Both the position numbers and the translations under genes were made by a program. A DNA stretch of 62,435 nt from Candidatus Binatia bacterium (GTDB taxonomy: Bacteria; Eisenbacteria; RBG-16-71-46; SZUA-252): positions 1 through 62,435 of the forward strand of contig DASQJL010000072.1 in the NCBI GenBank assembly GCA_035631035.1, in the 5' to 3' direction. Of the stretch, positions 35,188 to 45,736 are shown piece by piece; position 1 is the first letter of the stretch, and every line of letters begins with the position of its first letter. The notes below the pieces were generated by a model that saw only the letters and a list, made by a program, of their open reading frames with translations, searched no databases and was not told where the DNA came from.

Positions 35188-36570
35188 TCAACCGGGGGCG
35201 GAACCCAGGAGCGCCCCGTCTCGAAGCGCGTCCACGCGCACGGGAACGATGCCTCCCGCCGGAGGCCGCTGCTCGAGCCGGACCGGCGCGTAGACGTCGG
35301 TCATCGCGACGCAGGGCTCGACCGACGGGCGCGCCCCCTCGACGATGGCGGGGCGAAGCGAGCCGATGAGGCTTCGATGAAAGGCGTCGCGCTTGGCGTC
35401 GGCCAGAACCCGGAGCCGCTCCGACCGCTCGCGCGCCACCGCGAGGGGCGCCGCGTCGTTGTGGAGCGCCGCCCGCGTGCCGGGACGCGGCGAGTAGCGG
35501 AAGACGTGCAGGTGCGTGACCGGGAGCGCCTCGACGAAACGGTACGTCTCCTCGAACTCCGCCTCCCCTTCTCCGGGATGTCCCACGATCACGTCGGCCC
35601 CGATCGCCGCGGGGCCGCCGCCGGCGAGCCGCTCCACCAGCCTGGCGTACGCCGAGGGATCGTAGGGGCGGCGCATCGCGCCGAGCACCGCGGGCGAGCC
35701 GCTCTGGAGCGGCAGGTGGAAATGGCGGCAGAGGCGCGGCTCCGATTCCGCCAGCGCGAGCAGCGACGGGTCCACCTTGTTCGGCTCGATGGAGGAGATC
35801 CGCACCCGGTGCGAGGCGCCGAGGTCGAGGATCGCTTCGATCAGGGCGGCGAGGAGCCCGCGGCGGCCCAGATCGCGCCCGTAGGCGCCCAGATCGGCTC
35901 CCGTGAGGACGATCTCGTGAAATCCCGACTCGAGAAGACGCCGCGCCCGGTCCGTCGCCTCGGCGAGAGGCAGGCTCCGGCTCCTCCCGCGCACGTACGG
36001 AACCACGCAGTAGGAGCAGAAGGCGTCGCAGCCGTCCTGCACCTTGAGCAGCGCGCGCGTCCGTCCGAATGCGATCGGGACGGGGGCCGGGACGGCAGCC
36101 GAAGCGGCCGGCCGCTTCGCGCGCGCCGGCGCCGCGGCGATCACCGGCCCGCGGGGCGGCGCCGCCGGCGCGTTCGGATCAGCAGGCGCGCCCGCGCGCG
36201 GCGCGCCGAGCCGCTCGGCGATCGTGTCGCGCTCCGCCGTGCCGAGCACGTCCGACACGCCCGGGATCGCGGCCACTTCGCGGGGCGCGCGCTGCGCGTA
36301 GCACCCCGTCACGACGACGCGGGCCCCGGGGTGCTCGCGCGCAAGGCGCCGGATCGCCTGACGCGCCTCCTGGTCGGCGCGCGCGGTCACGGTGCAGGTG
36401 TTCACCACCACCACGTCCGCCGCTTCCCCCTCGCGCGCCTCGGCCCATCCGGCGTCTCCGAGTGAGGCGCGCATGGCCGCGGTGTCGTGCTGGTTCAGGC
36501 GGCAGCCCAGCGTGAAATAGAAAACCCGGGGCGCCTTCGCGGTCGCCCCGGGTCGTTGGAAATACGGCAT
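35188..36570 (-). CDS. mtaB: tRNA methylthiotransferase, MtaB family
   Basis: 460 residues. The N-terminal methylthiotransferase domain has TLGCRLNQHDT, VVNTCTVT and VTGCYAQRAP, giving the three cluster Cys. The radical-SAM motif CDAFCSYC (CX3CX2C) follows, then a TRAM domain. RLNQ is typical of MtaB, which makes ms2t6A at A37 of tRNA. An Ala/Pro-rich insert of about 50 residues lies between the two Fe-S domains. ATG at 36570; the gene starts 5 bp after the rpsA stop. Confidence 0.9.
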   Translation of the reverse strand: MPYFQRPGATAKAPRVFYFTLGCRLNQHDTAAMRASLGDAGWAEAREGEAADVVVVNTCTVTARADQEARQAIRRLAREHPGARVVVTGCYAQRAPREVAAIPGVSDVLGTAERDTIAERLGAPRAGAPADPNAPAAPPRGPVIAAAPARAKRPAASAAVPAPVPIAFGRTRALLKVQDGCDAFCSYCVVPYVRGRSRSLPLAEATDRARRLLESGFHEIVLTGADLGAYGRDLGRRGLLAALIEAILDLGASHRVRISSIEPNKVDPSLLALAESEPRLCRHFHLPLQSGSPAVLGAMRRPYDPSAYARLVERLAGGGPAAIGADVIVGHPGEGEAEFEETYRFVEALPVTHLHVFRYSPRPGTRAALHNDAAPLAVARERSERLRVLADAKRDAFHRSLIGSLRPAIVEGARPSVEPCVAMTDVYAPVRLEQRPPAGGIVPVRVDALRDGALLGSAPG

Positions 36571-36575
36571 GAACG

Positions 36576-38441
<1,866 letters not shown>

Positions 38442-38507
38442 TCCGTTACGTTACCCCCTGTTTCTATGAATTTCGGCCTCGAAGGGCCGGTGCTGCCGTT
38501 CGTCGCG

Positions 38508-39368
38508 CTACGCGGAGCGGGCCTGGCCCGGCTCCAGATCGGTGAGGCGTGCGACCACTTCGGCGATCACTTCGTCGGGCGTGGACGCCCCCGCCGAGAC
38601 GCCGACCCGGCGGACGCCGGTGAACCAGGACGGGTCGATCTCTTCGGCCGACTCGACCTGGTGCACCCGCGGATTCACCTTGCGGCAGACCTCGGCCAGC
38701 TGCGCCGTGTTCGCGCTCTGACGGCCGCCGATGATCACCATCGCGTCCACCGAGGGCGCGAGCTCGACGGCCGTCTTCTGCATCGACGTCGTCGCGCCGC
38801 ACAGGGTGTTGAACACCCGCACTTCCTTCCCGCGCTTCAGCAACGCGCCGACCACCTCCTGCACGTGGCCGATCGAATGGGTCGTCTGGAACACGACGCC
38901 CATGCGCGGGATGAACTTCAGCTTCTCCGCCTCTTCGACGGTGTCGATGACGATCGCCTTGCCCTGCGTGTGCGCCACCACGCCGATCACTTCCGGGTGA
39001 TGCGCGTCGCCGATCATGACGACCTTGTAGTTGTCGGCGATCAGCTTCGCCGCGTACTGCTGCGCCTTGGTGACGAAGGGGCAGGTCGTGTCCACCACGT
39101 TGAGCCCCCTCGTCGCCGCCTGCTCGTGCACCTCGGGCCCGACGCCGTGGGAGCGGATCACCACGGTGCCGTCCGGAGCCAGCTCGGTCAGATCGCTCAC
39201 CACTTCCAGTCCGCGCCGGTGGAAGAGATTCACCACCTGCGGATTGTGAATGAGCTGGCCGAGCGACTTCACGGGACCCTGCGCCTGGTCGAGGGTGTCG
39301 GTCGCCATCTTGATGGCGCGCTTCACCCCGAAGCAGAACCCGGCGTTGTCCGCGACGACGACTTCCAT
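38508..39368 (-). CDS. ispH: 4-hydroxy-3-methylbut-2-enyl diphosphate reductase IspH
   Basis: 286 residues. The three Fe-S cysteines are in NAGFCFGV, DTTCPFV and FNTLCGAT, and the substrate residues lie in IRSHGVGP and GDAHHPEV. It makes isopentenyl and dimethylallyl diphosphate in the MEP pathway. ATG at 39368 follows a GGGGGA ribosome site and opens at MEVVVADNAG; a TTG at 39389 would add seven residues and overlap the upstream stop. Confidence 0.95.
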   Translation of the reverse strand: MEVVVADNAGFCFGVKRAIKMATDTLDQAQGPVKSLGQLIHNPQVVNLFHRRGLEVVSDLTELAPDGTVVIRSHGVGPEVHEQAATRGLNVVDTTCPFVTKAQQYAAKLIADNYKVVMIGDAHHPEVIGVVAHTQGKAIVIDTVEEAEKLKFIPRMGVVFQTTHSIGHVQEVVGALLKRGKEVRVFNTLCGATTSMQKTAVELAPSVDAMVIIGGRQSANTAQLAEVCRKVNPRVHQVESAEEIDPSWFTGVRRVGVSAGASTPDEVIAEVVARLTDLEPGQARSA

Positions 39369-39385
39369 GCAGTCCCCCGCCGGGC

Positions 39386-40651
39386 TCAACCCGGCAGCGC
39401 GGCGATCGCTTCCATGACGGCCGCCGCGAATGTGTTCATGGACTCCCGGTCCGCCTCGACGCGGATCGGCGGCGTCATCGGCGTGCCGATGACGATCCGG
39501 ACGAGCGTCTGGCGACGCAGGGAGCGCCGAATCTGGTTGGACCCGGAGATCCGGATGGGGAGCACCGGCGACCGGGTCACGACCGCGAGACGGCCGATAC
39601 CGGCCCGAGGCGCCAGAAGGGCACCGCTCTTGTTGCGGGTCCCCTCCGGGAAAATCAGAACCGCACCTCCCCCGTTCAGCACTTCCTCGGCGCCGAGCAA
39701 ACCCGACCTCGCCCGGGTGCCTCGCTGAATGGGGATCGAATTATACCCCCGGAGCATCGCCCCAAACACCTTATTTTGGAAGAGTTCCGCCTTCGCCACG
39801 AAGTGCAGGACCCGGGGGAAATTGGACCCCACCAGGGGCGGATCCCAGAAGCTGATGTGGTTGCAGGCGGCGATCAGGGGCCCGCTCCGCGGCACATGAT
39901 CGAGCCCTTCGATGCGGAACTTGAGGAAAGTCCGCGAAAACCGCTTCACGAATCGGCTTCCGAACCAGTAGAAGGGCCTCGTCGGACCGGGTCCCCGGCG
40001 GGCCAGCTCGGCCCAGCGGGTCACCACCTCGACCTGTTCGGCCAGCCCGAGGTCTGATGTGTCGAGCCGGATGGCGTCTTCCGCCGGCTGGAGCGGGCTC
40101 TCCGCTCTCCCCTGGTCGCGGCCGTCCCGCTCCCGGATCATCGCCTCGATCGCGGCCAGATCGGGACGCTCGCCCCGGGCCTCCAGCTCCCGAAAGCGGC
40201 GCAGGGCCCGCACCGCCGCCGAGGCTTCGAGGAAGATCTTGAGGTCGGCTCTCGGGAAGACGACGGTGCCGATGTCGCGCCCTTCCATGACCACGCCCGG
40301 GGGGCGCGCGAACGAGCGCTGGATGGCCACCAGCCGGCGGCGGAGCCCGGGATGGACGGCGACGCGGGAGGCGGCGTCTCCGGCTTCGGCAGTGCGGATC
40401 TCGCCGTCGAGGAGCCGTCCGCCGCAGCGGAGGCCCTCGGGCGTCGGCTCGAAGCGGACCCCCTCCAGCGCGCGGAGCATCTCCGCTTCGGAGTCGAGGT
40501 CGGCGCCCGCCTGCAGCGCGACCCAGGCGGCCGCGCGGTACATCGCCCCCGAGTCCACGTGCGGCAGCGCGAGGGTCCGCGCCACGGCGCGCGCGGTCGC
40601 GCTCTTCCCGGCGCCGGCGGGACCGTCGATGGCGACCACGAAAGCCTTCAA
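39386..40651 (-). CDS. cmk-plsC: Fused cytidylate kinase / 1-acylglycerol-3-phosphate acyltransferase
   Basis: One uninterrupted 421-residue frame. Residues 1 to about 220 are cytidylate kinase: P-loop IDGPAGAGKSATA, SGAMYRAAAW, EGRDIGTVVFP and RERDGRDQGR. A short linker (ARRGPGPTRPF) leads to a PlsC domain: NHISFWDP (HX4D), RGTRARSG and FPEGTRNKSG. The first half phosphorylates CMP/dCMP; the second acylates lysophosphatidate. TTG at 40651 overlaps the aroA stop (TTGA). In other genomes the two are separate neighbours in a cmk-plsC-ispH-rpsA order, so this is a fusion of neighbours. Confidence 0.9.
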   Translation of the reverse strand: MKAFVVAIDGPAGAGKSATARAVARTLALPHVDSGAMYRAAAWVALQAGADLDSEAEMLRALEGVRFEPTPEGLRCGGRLLDGEIRTAEAGDAASRVAVHPGLRRRLVAIQRSFARPPGVVMEGRDIGTVVFPRADLKIFLEASAAVRALRRFRELEARGERPDLAAIEAMIRERDGRDQGRAESPLQPAEDAIRLDTSDLGLAEQVEVVTRWAELARRGPGPTRPFYWFGSRFVKRFSRTFLKFRIEGLDHVPRSGPLIAACNHISFWDPPLVGSNFPRVLHFVAKAELFQNKVFGAMLRGYNSIPIQRGTRARSGLLGAEEVLNGGGAVLIFPEGTRNKSGALLAPRAGIGRLAVVTRSPVLPIRISGSNQIRRSLRRQTLVRIVIGTPMTPPIRVEADRESMNTFAAAVMEAIAALPG

Positions 40652-41925
40652 CGGCGAAGGCTCCGGAGCCTGTCGAGAAAATCGGGGTCCGAGATCGCGG
40701 CCGCGTCGGCGCCTTCCACCGTGACGCCTTCCTTCGCGGCGAGGCCGGCCACGAGGAAGGCCATCGCGACGCGGTGGTCCCCCGCCGCGTCCACGCGGCC
40801 GCCGCGCAGCGAGCCTTTCCCCTCGATGATCCAGCCGTCCTCCAGCTCGTCCACGACGCCTCCGGCCGCGCGGAGTGCGACGGCCACGGTTGCGATCCGG
40901 TCCGACTCCTTCACGCGCAGCTCGCGAGCGCCGCGGATCTCGCTCCGCCCTTTCGCGAACGCGGCGAGCACCGCGACCATCGGCAGCTCGTCGATGAGGC
41001 GCGGCGCCTCGTCCTCCCCGACCGTAACGGGACGGAGCCCGCCCGCCTTCACGTGGAGGTCGGCCACCGGCTCTTCGCCCGCGGCCCTCGGCTCCTGCCG
41101 CTCGATGACGGCGCCCATCCGCGCGAGGAGATCGAGGAACGCGGTCCGGGTCGGATTGGCGCCGACGCCGCGGATCGTGATCTCCGATCGCGGGACGAGG
41201 GCGGCCGCGGCCACGAGGAAGGCGGCCGCCGAGAGGTCCCCCGGCACTTCGATCTCGGCGCCGTGGAGCGCGGCCGGACCGGTCACGCGAGCGGCGCGCC
41301 CCTCGCGGACGACGCGCGCGCCGAAGAGCGGGAGCATCCGCTCGGTGTGGTCGCGCGTCGCGACCGGCTCCTCCACGATCGTCGCTCCCGACGCCTGGAT
41401 CGCGGCGAAGAGGAGCGCGCTCTTCACCTGGGCGCTCGCCACCTTGGTGTCCACGTGCGCGCCGTGGAGCGCGGTTCCGCGGACGACGACGGGGGGCAGG
41501 CGGTCGCGCGAGCGCGCGTGCACGTCGGCGCCGAGCAGGCGGAGCGGCGCGATGACGCGGTCCACCGGCCGGCGGCGCAGCGAGGCGTCGCCCGTGAGCA
41601 CGGAAAGGAACGGCTGCGCGGCGAGAAGGCCGGTCGCCAGGCGGAGCGCGGTCCCCGAGTTCTTCGCGTCGAGCACCGTGTCGCTCTCGGCGAGCGTTCC
41701 CCCCTCGAGGATCCACTCGGCGCGGGAGGTCCGGACGCGCGCGCCCAGCGCCCGCGCGAGGCCCAGCGCGGCGCGCGCGTCGGCGCCGGGGTTTCCCCCG
41801 CGGATCCGCGTCGTTCCCGGCGCGAGCGCGCCTAGGAGCACCGCGCGCTGCGTGACCGACTTGTCCCCCGGGACCGTGGTCTCGCCGCGGAGCGGCTTTC
41901 CGGGACGCGTGGCGGCGCGGCTCAT
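40648..41925 (-). CDS. aroA: 3-phosphoshikimate 1-carboxyvinyltransferase (EPSP synthase)
   Basis: 425 residues. VPGDKSVTQRAVLLGALAPG is the N-terminal substrate motif, LDAKNSGTALRLATG holds phosphoenolpyruvate-site residues, and LRVKESDRIATVA is the late conserved block. It joins shikimate 3-phosphate and phosphoenolpyruvate on the way to chorismate. ATG at 41925 overlaps the tyrA stop (ATGA); upstream in-frame codons are unconserved. Confidence 0.95.
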   Translation of the reverse strand: MSRAATRPGKPLRGETTVPGDKSVTQRAVLLGALAPGTTRIRGGNPGADARAALGLARALGARVRTSRAEWILEGGTLAESDTVLDAKNSGTALRLATGLLAAQPFLSVLTGDASLRRRPVDRVIAPLRLLGADVHARSRDRLPPVVVRGTALHGAHVDTKVASAQVKSALLFAAIQASGATIVEEPVATRDHTERMLPLFGARVVREGRAARVTGPAALHGAEIEVPGDLSAAAFLVAAAALVPRSEITIRGVGANPTRTAFLDLLARMGAVIERQEPRAAGEEPVADLHVKAGGLRPVTVGEDEAPRLIDELPMVAVLAAFAKGRSEIRGARELRVKESDRIATVAVALRAAGGVVDELEDGWIIEGKGSLRGGRVDAAGDHRVAMAFLVAGLAAKEGVTVEGADAAAISDPDFLDRLRSLRR

Positions 41926-42800
41926 CGCACGATCTCCTCCCGGAACGACCGGGCCTCTTCCAGGCACGCGCGGAGCGCGGGCCCCCCTTCCTGGATGGCG
42001 TGGCGCAGGGCGCGCACCTCGCGTTCGAGCAGCTCGAGCGCGGGAAGGAGCTTCGGTCCGTTCCGCTCGAGGATCTCCGCCCAGAGCGCCGGCGGCGAGC
42101 CCGCCACGCGCGTGGTGTCGCGCAGCCCGGGCCCCGCCGTCTCGGCCAGCGCGCGCGTCATCGACCCCGTACGGCGCAGCGTGCGCACGAGCGCGACCGA
42201 AGCGACGTACGGCAGATGGCTCGTGAGCGCGACCAGCGCGTCGTGCAGCGCCGGCGCGATCGAGGCGGGGCGCGCGCCCAGCGCGCGCCAGAGCGCCGCC
42301 GCCCGTCCCCCGGGCCTACCCGCCTCCAGCGGAAGCCCGATCAGCACGGCGGCGCCGCGATAGAGATCGGCGCGGGCGGACTCGATCCCCGAGGACTCCG
42401 AGCCGGCGAGCGGATGCGCCGGCACGAACCGGTCGGCGAGGGACGGCGTCTCCAGGGACGCCGCGAGGGCGGGCAGCATGATGCTCGAGAGATCCATCAC
42501 GATGGCTCCGGGGGGAACGGCGTCGCCGAGACCGCGGACCCAGCCGGCCGCGGCGCCCGGAGGCATGGCGAGCGCCACGACCTCGGTCTCGGCGGGAACG
42601 GCGCCGGGATCGCGCAGCCGCTCCGTCATGGCGCCGCGCTCCAGCGCGCGGCGCGCCGCGGCGTCGTCTTCGTCGAAGCCGAGGACGCGCGCTCCGGGAT
42701 CGGCCGCGCGGAGTGCCAGCCCCAGCGAGCCGCCCATCAGGCCGAGTCCGAGGATCGCGACCCGCCGGGGCGGGGCGTCCGGGGTCGGGCGCTCCGTCAC
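41922..42800 (-). CDS. tyrA: Prephenate dehydrogenase
   Basis: 292 residues. GLGLMGGSLGLALR is the NAD-binding motif, PAHPLAGSESSG and LTSHLPYVASVAL carry the catalytic His and substrate residues. It converts prephenate to 4-hydroxyphenylpyruvate. There is no ACT or chorismate mutase domain. GTG at 42800 overlaps the hisC stop (GTGA). Confidence 0.93.
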   Translation of the reverse strand: MTERPTPDAPPRRVAILGLGLMGGSLGLALRAADPGARVLGFDEDDAAARRALERGAMTERLRDPGAVPAETEVVALAMPPGAAAGWVRGLGDAVPPGAIVMDLSSIMLPALAASLETPSLADRFVPAHPLAGSESSGIESARADLYRGAAVLIGLPLEAGRPGGRAAALWRALGARPASIAPALHDALVALTSHLPYVASVALVRTLRRTGSMTRALAETAGPGLRDTTRVAGSPPALWAEILERNGPKLLPALELLEREVRALRHAIQEGGPALRACLEEARSFREEIVR

Positions 42801-43897
42801 GTCGCTTTGGCGAGCGCCTCGATCAGCCGGTCGTTCTCGAGCCGGGTGCCGACGCTGATCCGCGCGTACTCGGCCGGGAGCCCGAAGGAGGTCATCGGTC
42901 GGATGATCACGCCCAGACGCTCCAGCGTGCGGGTGGCTTCCACCGCCGAGCCGGGGAACTTCGCGAGCACGAAGTTCGCCCAGGAGGGGGTCACGCGGAT
43001 CCCCCGCTCCGGGAGCGCGCGCTCGAGGAAGGAGATCCCCTCGGCGTTCACGTGGCGGCTGCGGAGCACCTGCTCCGGATCGGCCAGGCTGGCGCGCGCG
43101 GCCGCCTGCCCCACCGTGGTGACGTTGAACGGCAGCCGGACGCGATGAACCACGGCCGCGAGATCTTCCGGGAAGAAGCCGTAGCCGACGCGGAGCCCGG
43201 CCAGCGCGTAGATCTTCGAGAAGGTGCGGAGCACGGCGACCCGTTTCCCCTGGCGCAGGTAGTCGAGCGCGTTGGGGTATTCGGGATCGGTGACGTACTC
43301 GAAGTAGGCCTCGTCCACGATCGTGAGCACGTGGTCGGGGACGCGCCGGAAGTAGTCGTCCATGGCGCGCCGCCGGACGATCGTTCCGGTGGGATTGTCG
43401 GGGTTCGAGAAGTAGACCAGCTTGGTGCGGCTGGTGATGGCGGCCAGCATGGCGTCGGGATCGTGGAACAGGTCCCGTCCGGGCACGCGCTTCAGCGTCC
43501 CGCCCGCCACCTTCACCGCGACGGCGAACATGACGAACGCCGGGTGCGACATGATCGCCTCGTCCCCCGCGCCGAGATAGATGCGGCAGAGGACGTCGAT
43601 CAGGTCGTTCGACCCCGAGCCGACCGCGATCCACTCGGGCGACACGTTCCAATGCGCGCTCAGCGCTTCGCGGAGGTAGAACGACGAGCCGTCGGGATAG
43701 CGGTTCACCCCGTGCGCCGCGGCGGCGATGGCGGCCACGGCCAGCGGCGAGGGGCCGAGCGGATTTTCGTTCGAGGCGAGCTTGACGGCGCCCGTGATGC
43801 CGAGCTCGCGCTCCAGCTCTTCGACGGGTTTTCCGGGCACGTAGGGCGTGAGGCTTCGAATCTCAGGACGGATTGGATCCATCGCTTTGAGCGTCAT
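42797..43897 (-). CDS. hisC: Histidinol-phosphate/aromatic aminotransferase HisC
   Basis: 366 residues, fold-type I PLP enzyme. KLASNENPLGPSP at the N-terminus, YFSNPDNPTGT, DEAYFEYV and TFSKIYALAGLRVGYG with the PLP lysine all match HisC. Placed between pheA-like and tyrA genes it probably also transaminates aromatic ketoacids, as shown for HisC homologues in such clusters (inferred). ATG at 43897 has a GGAAGGAG ribosome site. Confidence 0.92.
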   Translation of the reverse strand: MTLKAMDPIRPEIRSLTPYVPGKPVEELERELGITGAVKLASNENPLGPSPLAVAAIAAAAHGVNRYPDGSSFYLREALSAHWNVSPEWIAVGSGSNDLIDVLCRIYLGAGDEAIMSHPAFVMFAVAVKVAGGTLKRVPGRDLFHDPDAMLAAITSRTKLVYFSNPDNPTGTIVRRRAMDDYFRRVPDHVLTIVDEAYFEYVTDPEYPNALDYLRQGKRVAVLRTFSKIYALAGLRVGYGFFPEDLAAVVHRVRLPFNVTTVGQAAARASLADPEQVLRSRHVNAEGISFLERALPERGIRVTPSWANFVLAKFPGSAVEATRTLERLGVIIRPMTSFGLPAEYARISVGTRLENDRLIEALAKAT

Positions 43898-43935
43898 GGC
43901 GAAGCACTCCTTCCGGTCGTGATCCGAGGCGCAGT

Positions 43936-45009
43936 CTACCACCCCGATTCGGCCGCGGGGAAACTTCCGAGCACGCGGAACAGGCGCGTTCGCGCGCGCA
44001 TTTCCGCGAGCGCCGGGCGGAGCGGATCGGCATCCTGATGGCCGGCGACCTCGAGCAGGAAGAGGTGCTCTCCGGGCCTCCAGCGATGCGTCCGCGATTC
44101 GATCCAGAGGAGATTCACGCCGTGGTCGGCGAGCGCGCGGAGCGCTTCGAGGAGCGCGCCCGGGGCGTTGTCGAGGGCGAGGAGGAGCGCCGTCTTGTCG
44201 CGCCCGCTCGCGGGGCCGGACGCGCGGCCGAGCACCAGGAAGCGCCGCGTGCGGCGCGGCGCGTCCTCGGCTTCGGGCTCGACCTCGGGCAGTCCCGCGA
44301 GATCGGCCACGATCGCCGGCGCGAGGCAGCAGGCGTCGGGATCGTCCGCCGCGCGCCGTCCCGCCTCCAGGCTTCCCGCCGCGGCGACCACCTCGACGCC
44401 CGGACCGAGCGCGACGCGCCACCGCTGGCAGAGGGCGAGCGCGGCCGGATGCGCGATCAGGCGCTTCGGCGTCCGCGCCCGGCCCAGCGCCTCGTAGCCG
44501 CCGCGCTCCACGAACTCCGCCGTGATCGCCGCCTCGGCGCCGAGAAGGAGATCGTAGGCGTCGAACGGCGGGTCCTCGGCGTCTCCCTCGAGCGCGAAGA
44601 CGCCGTGCTCCGCCCGCTCGGAGCCGATCGCTTCGAGCAGGTGCTGGGGCGAGGCGGTGGCCGCGTAGGTCGAGGAGGCGCCGAAGCGGCGCACGGCGGC
44701 CTGATGCGCGAATCCCCCCTCGGCGCCGAGATAGGCGACGCGAAAGGCTCCCTGCGCCGCGCGCGACGCGGAGACGATCTCGCGGAAGATGGCGCGCACC
44801 CCCGAGCGCGGAAAGGCGCCCTTGGCCTCGCGCTCGATCCGCTCGAGGAGATCGCGCTCGCGCGCCGCATCGAGCGTCGCTTCCCCCGAGGCCTGCTTCA
44901 GCGCCCCGATCCGGCGCGCCAGCTCGGCCCGATCCTCGAGGAGGCGAAGGAGGTCGCGATCCAAACGGTCGATCGCGCGGCGGATCTCGTCCCGCTCGGG
45001 ATCACCCAT
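43936..45009 (-). CDS. pheA: PheA-like P-protein: chorismate mutase with diverged prephenate dehydratase domain
   Basis: 357 residues in P-protein order: AroQ chorismate mutase (about 1-85, IRRAIDRLDRDLLRLLEDRAEL with conserved Arg/Lys and late Gln), a prephenate dehydratase domain and an ACT domain (LALDNAPGALLEALRALADHGVNLLWIESR). The dehydratase half opens normally (YLGAEGGFAHQAA) but lacks the usual PIEN-type motif (here FALEGD) and has RRTRRF where NxTRF is expected, so the catalytic Thr is displaced. Dehydratase activity is doubtful. ATG at 45009 overlaps the pseudouridine synthase by 8 bp. Confidence 0.8.
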   Translation of the reverse strand: MGDPERDEIRRAIDRLDRDLLRLLEDRAELARRIGALKQASGEATLDAARERDLLERIEREAKGAFPRSGVRAIFREIVSASRAAQGAFRVAYLGAEGGFAHQAAVRRFGASSTYAATASPQHLLEAIGSERAEHGVFALEGDAEDPPFDAYDLLLGAEAAITAEFVERGGYEALGRARTPKRLIAHPAALALCQRWRVALGPGVEVVAAAGSLEAGRRAADDPDACCLAPAIVADLAGLPEVEPEAEDAPRRTRRFLVLGRASGPASGRDKTALLLALDNAPGALLEALRALADHGVNLLWIESRTHRWRPGEHLFLLEVAGHQDADPLRPALAEMRARTRLFRVLGSFPAAESGW

Positions 45010-45736
45010 CGCGCGTCTCCCTGCCGAGCGCCGCGCGCCGCAGGGCTTCGATCTCGCGTCCCGTGAGCGGCCGGAGCGAGCCCCGGCGCTGCACGCCCAG
45101 CCGGATCGGGCCGAAGCGGGTCCGGAGGAGCCGCTCCACCTCCAGCCCCGCCCGCTTGGCGAGCACGCGCACCTCGCGCTTCTTCCCCTCGGCGAGATCG
45201 AAGCGGACGATGCCGCGGCCGCGCTCGGCTCCCTCGAGGAGGACCGCCGCGGGACGCACCGGCACCCCCTCGACGACGGCGCCTTCGCGCAGGAGGCGCA
45301 CGATCGCGGGATCGGGCACGGGGCGCACCCAGACCCGGTAGCTCCGGATGAGGGCGCTTCGCGGATGCAGGAGCGCCTCGGCGAGCGCGCCGTCGGTGGT
45401 CAGGAGGAGGAGCCCCTCCGAGTCGTAGTCGAGCCGTCCCACCGGCATCATCCCGCGAGCCTCCGCGCCGAGGCGATCGAAGATGGTCGGCTTTCCCCCC
45501 TGGGAGCGGCGGCTGACGAGAAGGCCGGGCGGCTTGTGGTAGGCGGCGTAGCGCTCGGAGGCGGGAAGGCGGAGGAGCGCGCCGTCGAGAGCGACCTGGT
45601 CGCGCCCCGGGGTCACCGGCGCGCCCATGCCGTGAGGCGGGAGGCCGTTCACGGTGACGCGCCCCTCGCGGATCCACTGGTCGGCCTCGCGCCGCGATCC
45701 GCCGCCGGCGCGCGCGAGAAAGAGGTTAAGCCGCAC
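45002..45736 (-). CDS. RsuA/RluB-family pseudouridine synthase
   Basis: 244 residues: S4 RNA-binding domain (MRLNLFLARAGGGSRREADQWIREGRVTVNG), then the catalytic domain with GRLDYDSEGLLLLTTDG holding the catalytic Asp, and KKREVRVLAKRAGLEVERLLRTRFGPI. Probably RluB, which modifies 23S rRNA, since RluB genes usually follow scpB; RsuA (16S) is less likely. GTG at 45736 overlaps scpB by 11 bp. Confidence 0.92.
   Translation of the reverse strand: MRLNLFLARAGGGSRREADQWIREGRVTVNGLPPHGMGAPVTPGRDQVALDGALLRLPASERYAAYHKPPGLLVSRRSQGGKPTIFDRLGAEARGMMPVGRLDYDSEGLLLLTTDGALAEALLHPRSALIRSYRVWVRPVPDPAIVRLLREGAVVEGVPVRPAAVLLEGAERGRGIVRFDLAEGKKREVRVLAKRAGLEVERLLRTRFGPIRLGVQRRGSLRPLTGREIEALRRAALGRETRDG

Noticed and set aside
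38474-38489. Short hairpin between ispH and rpsA
   Set aside because: Only a 5-bp stem with no T-run; not convincing as a terminator or regulatory leader.
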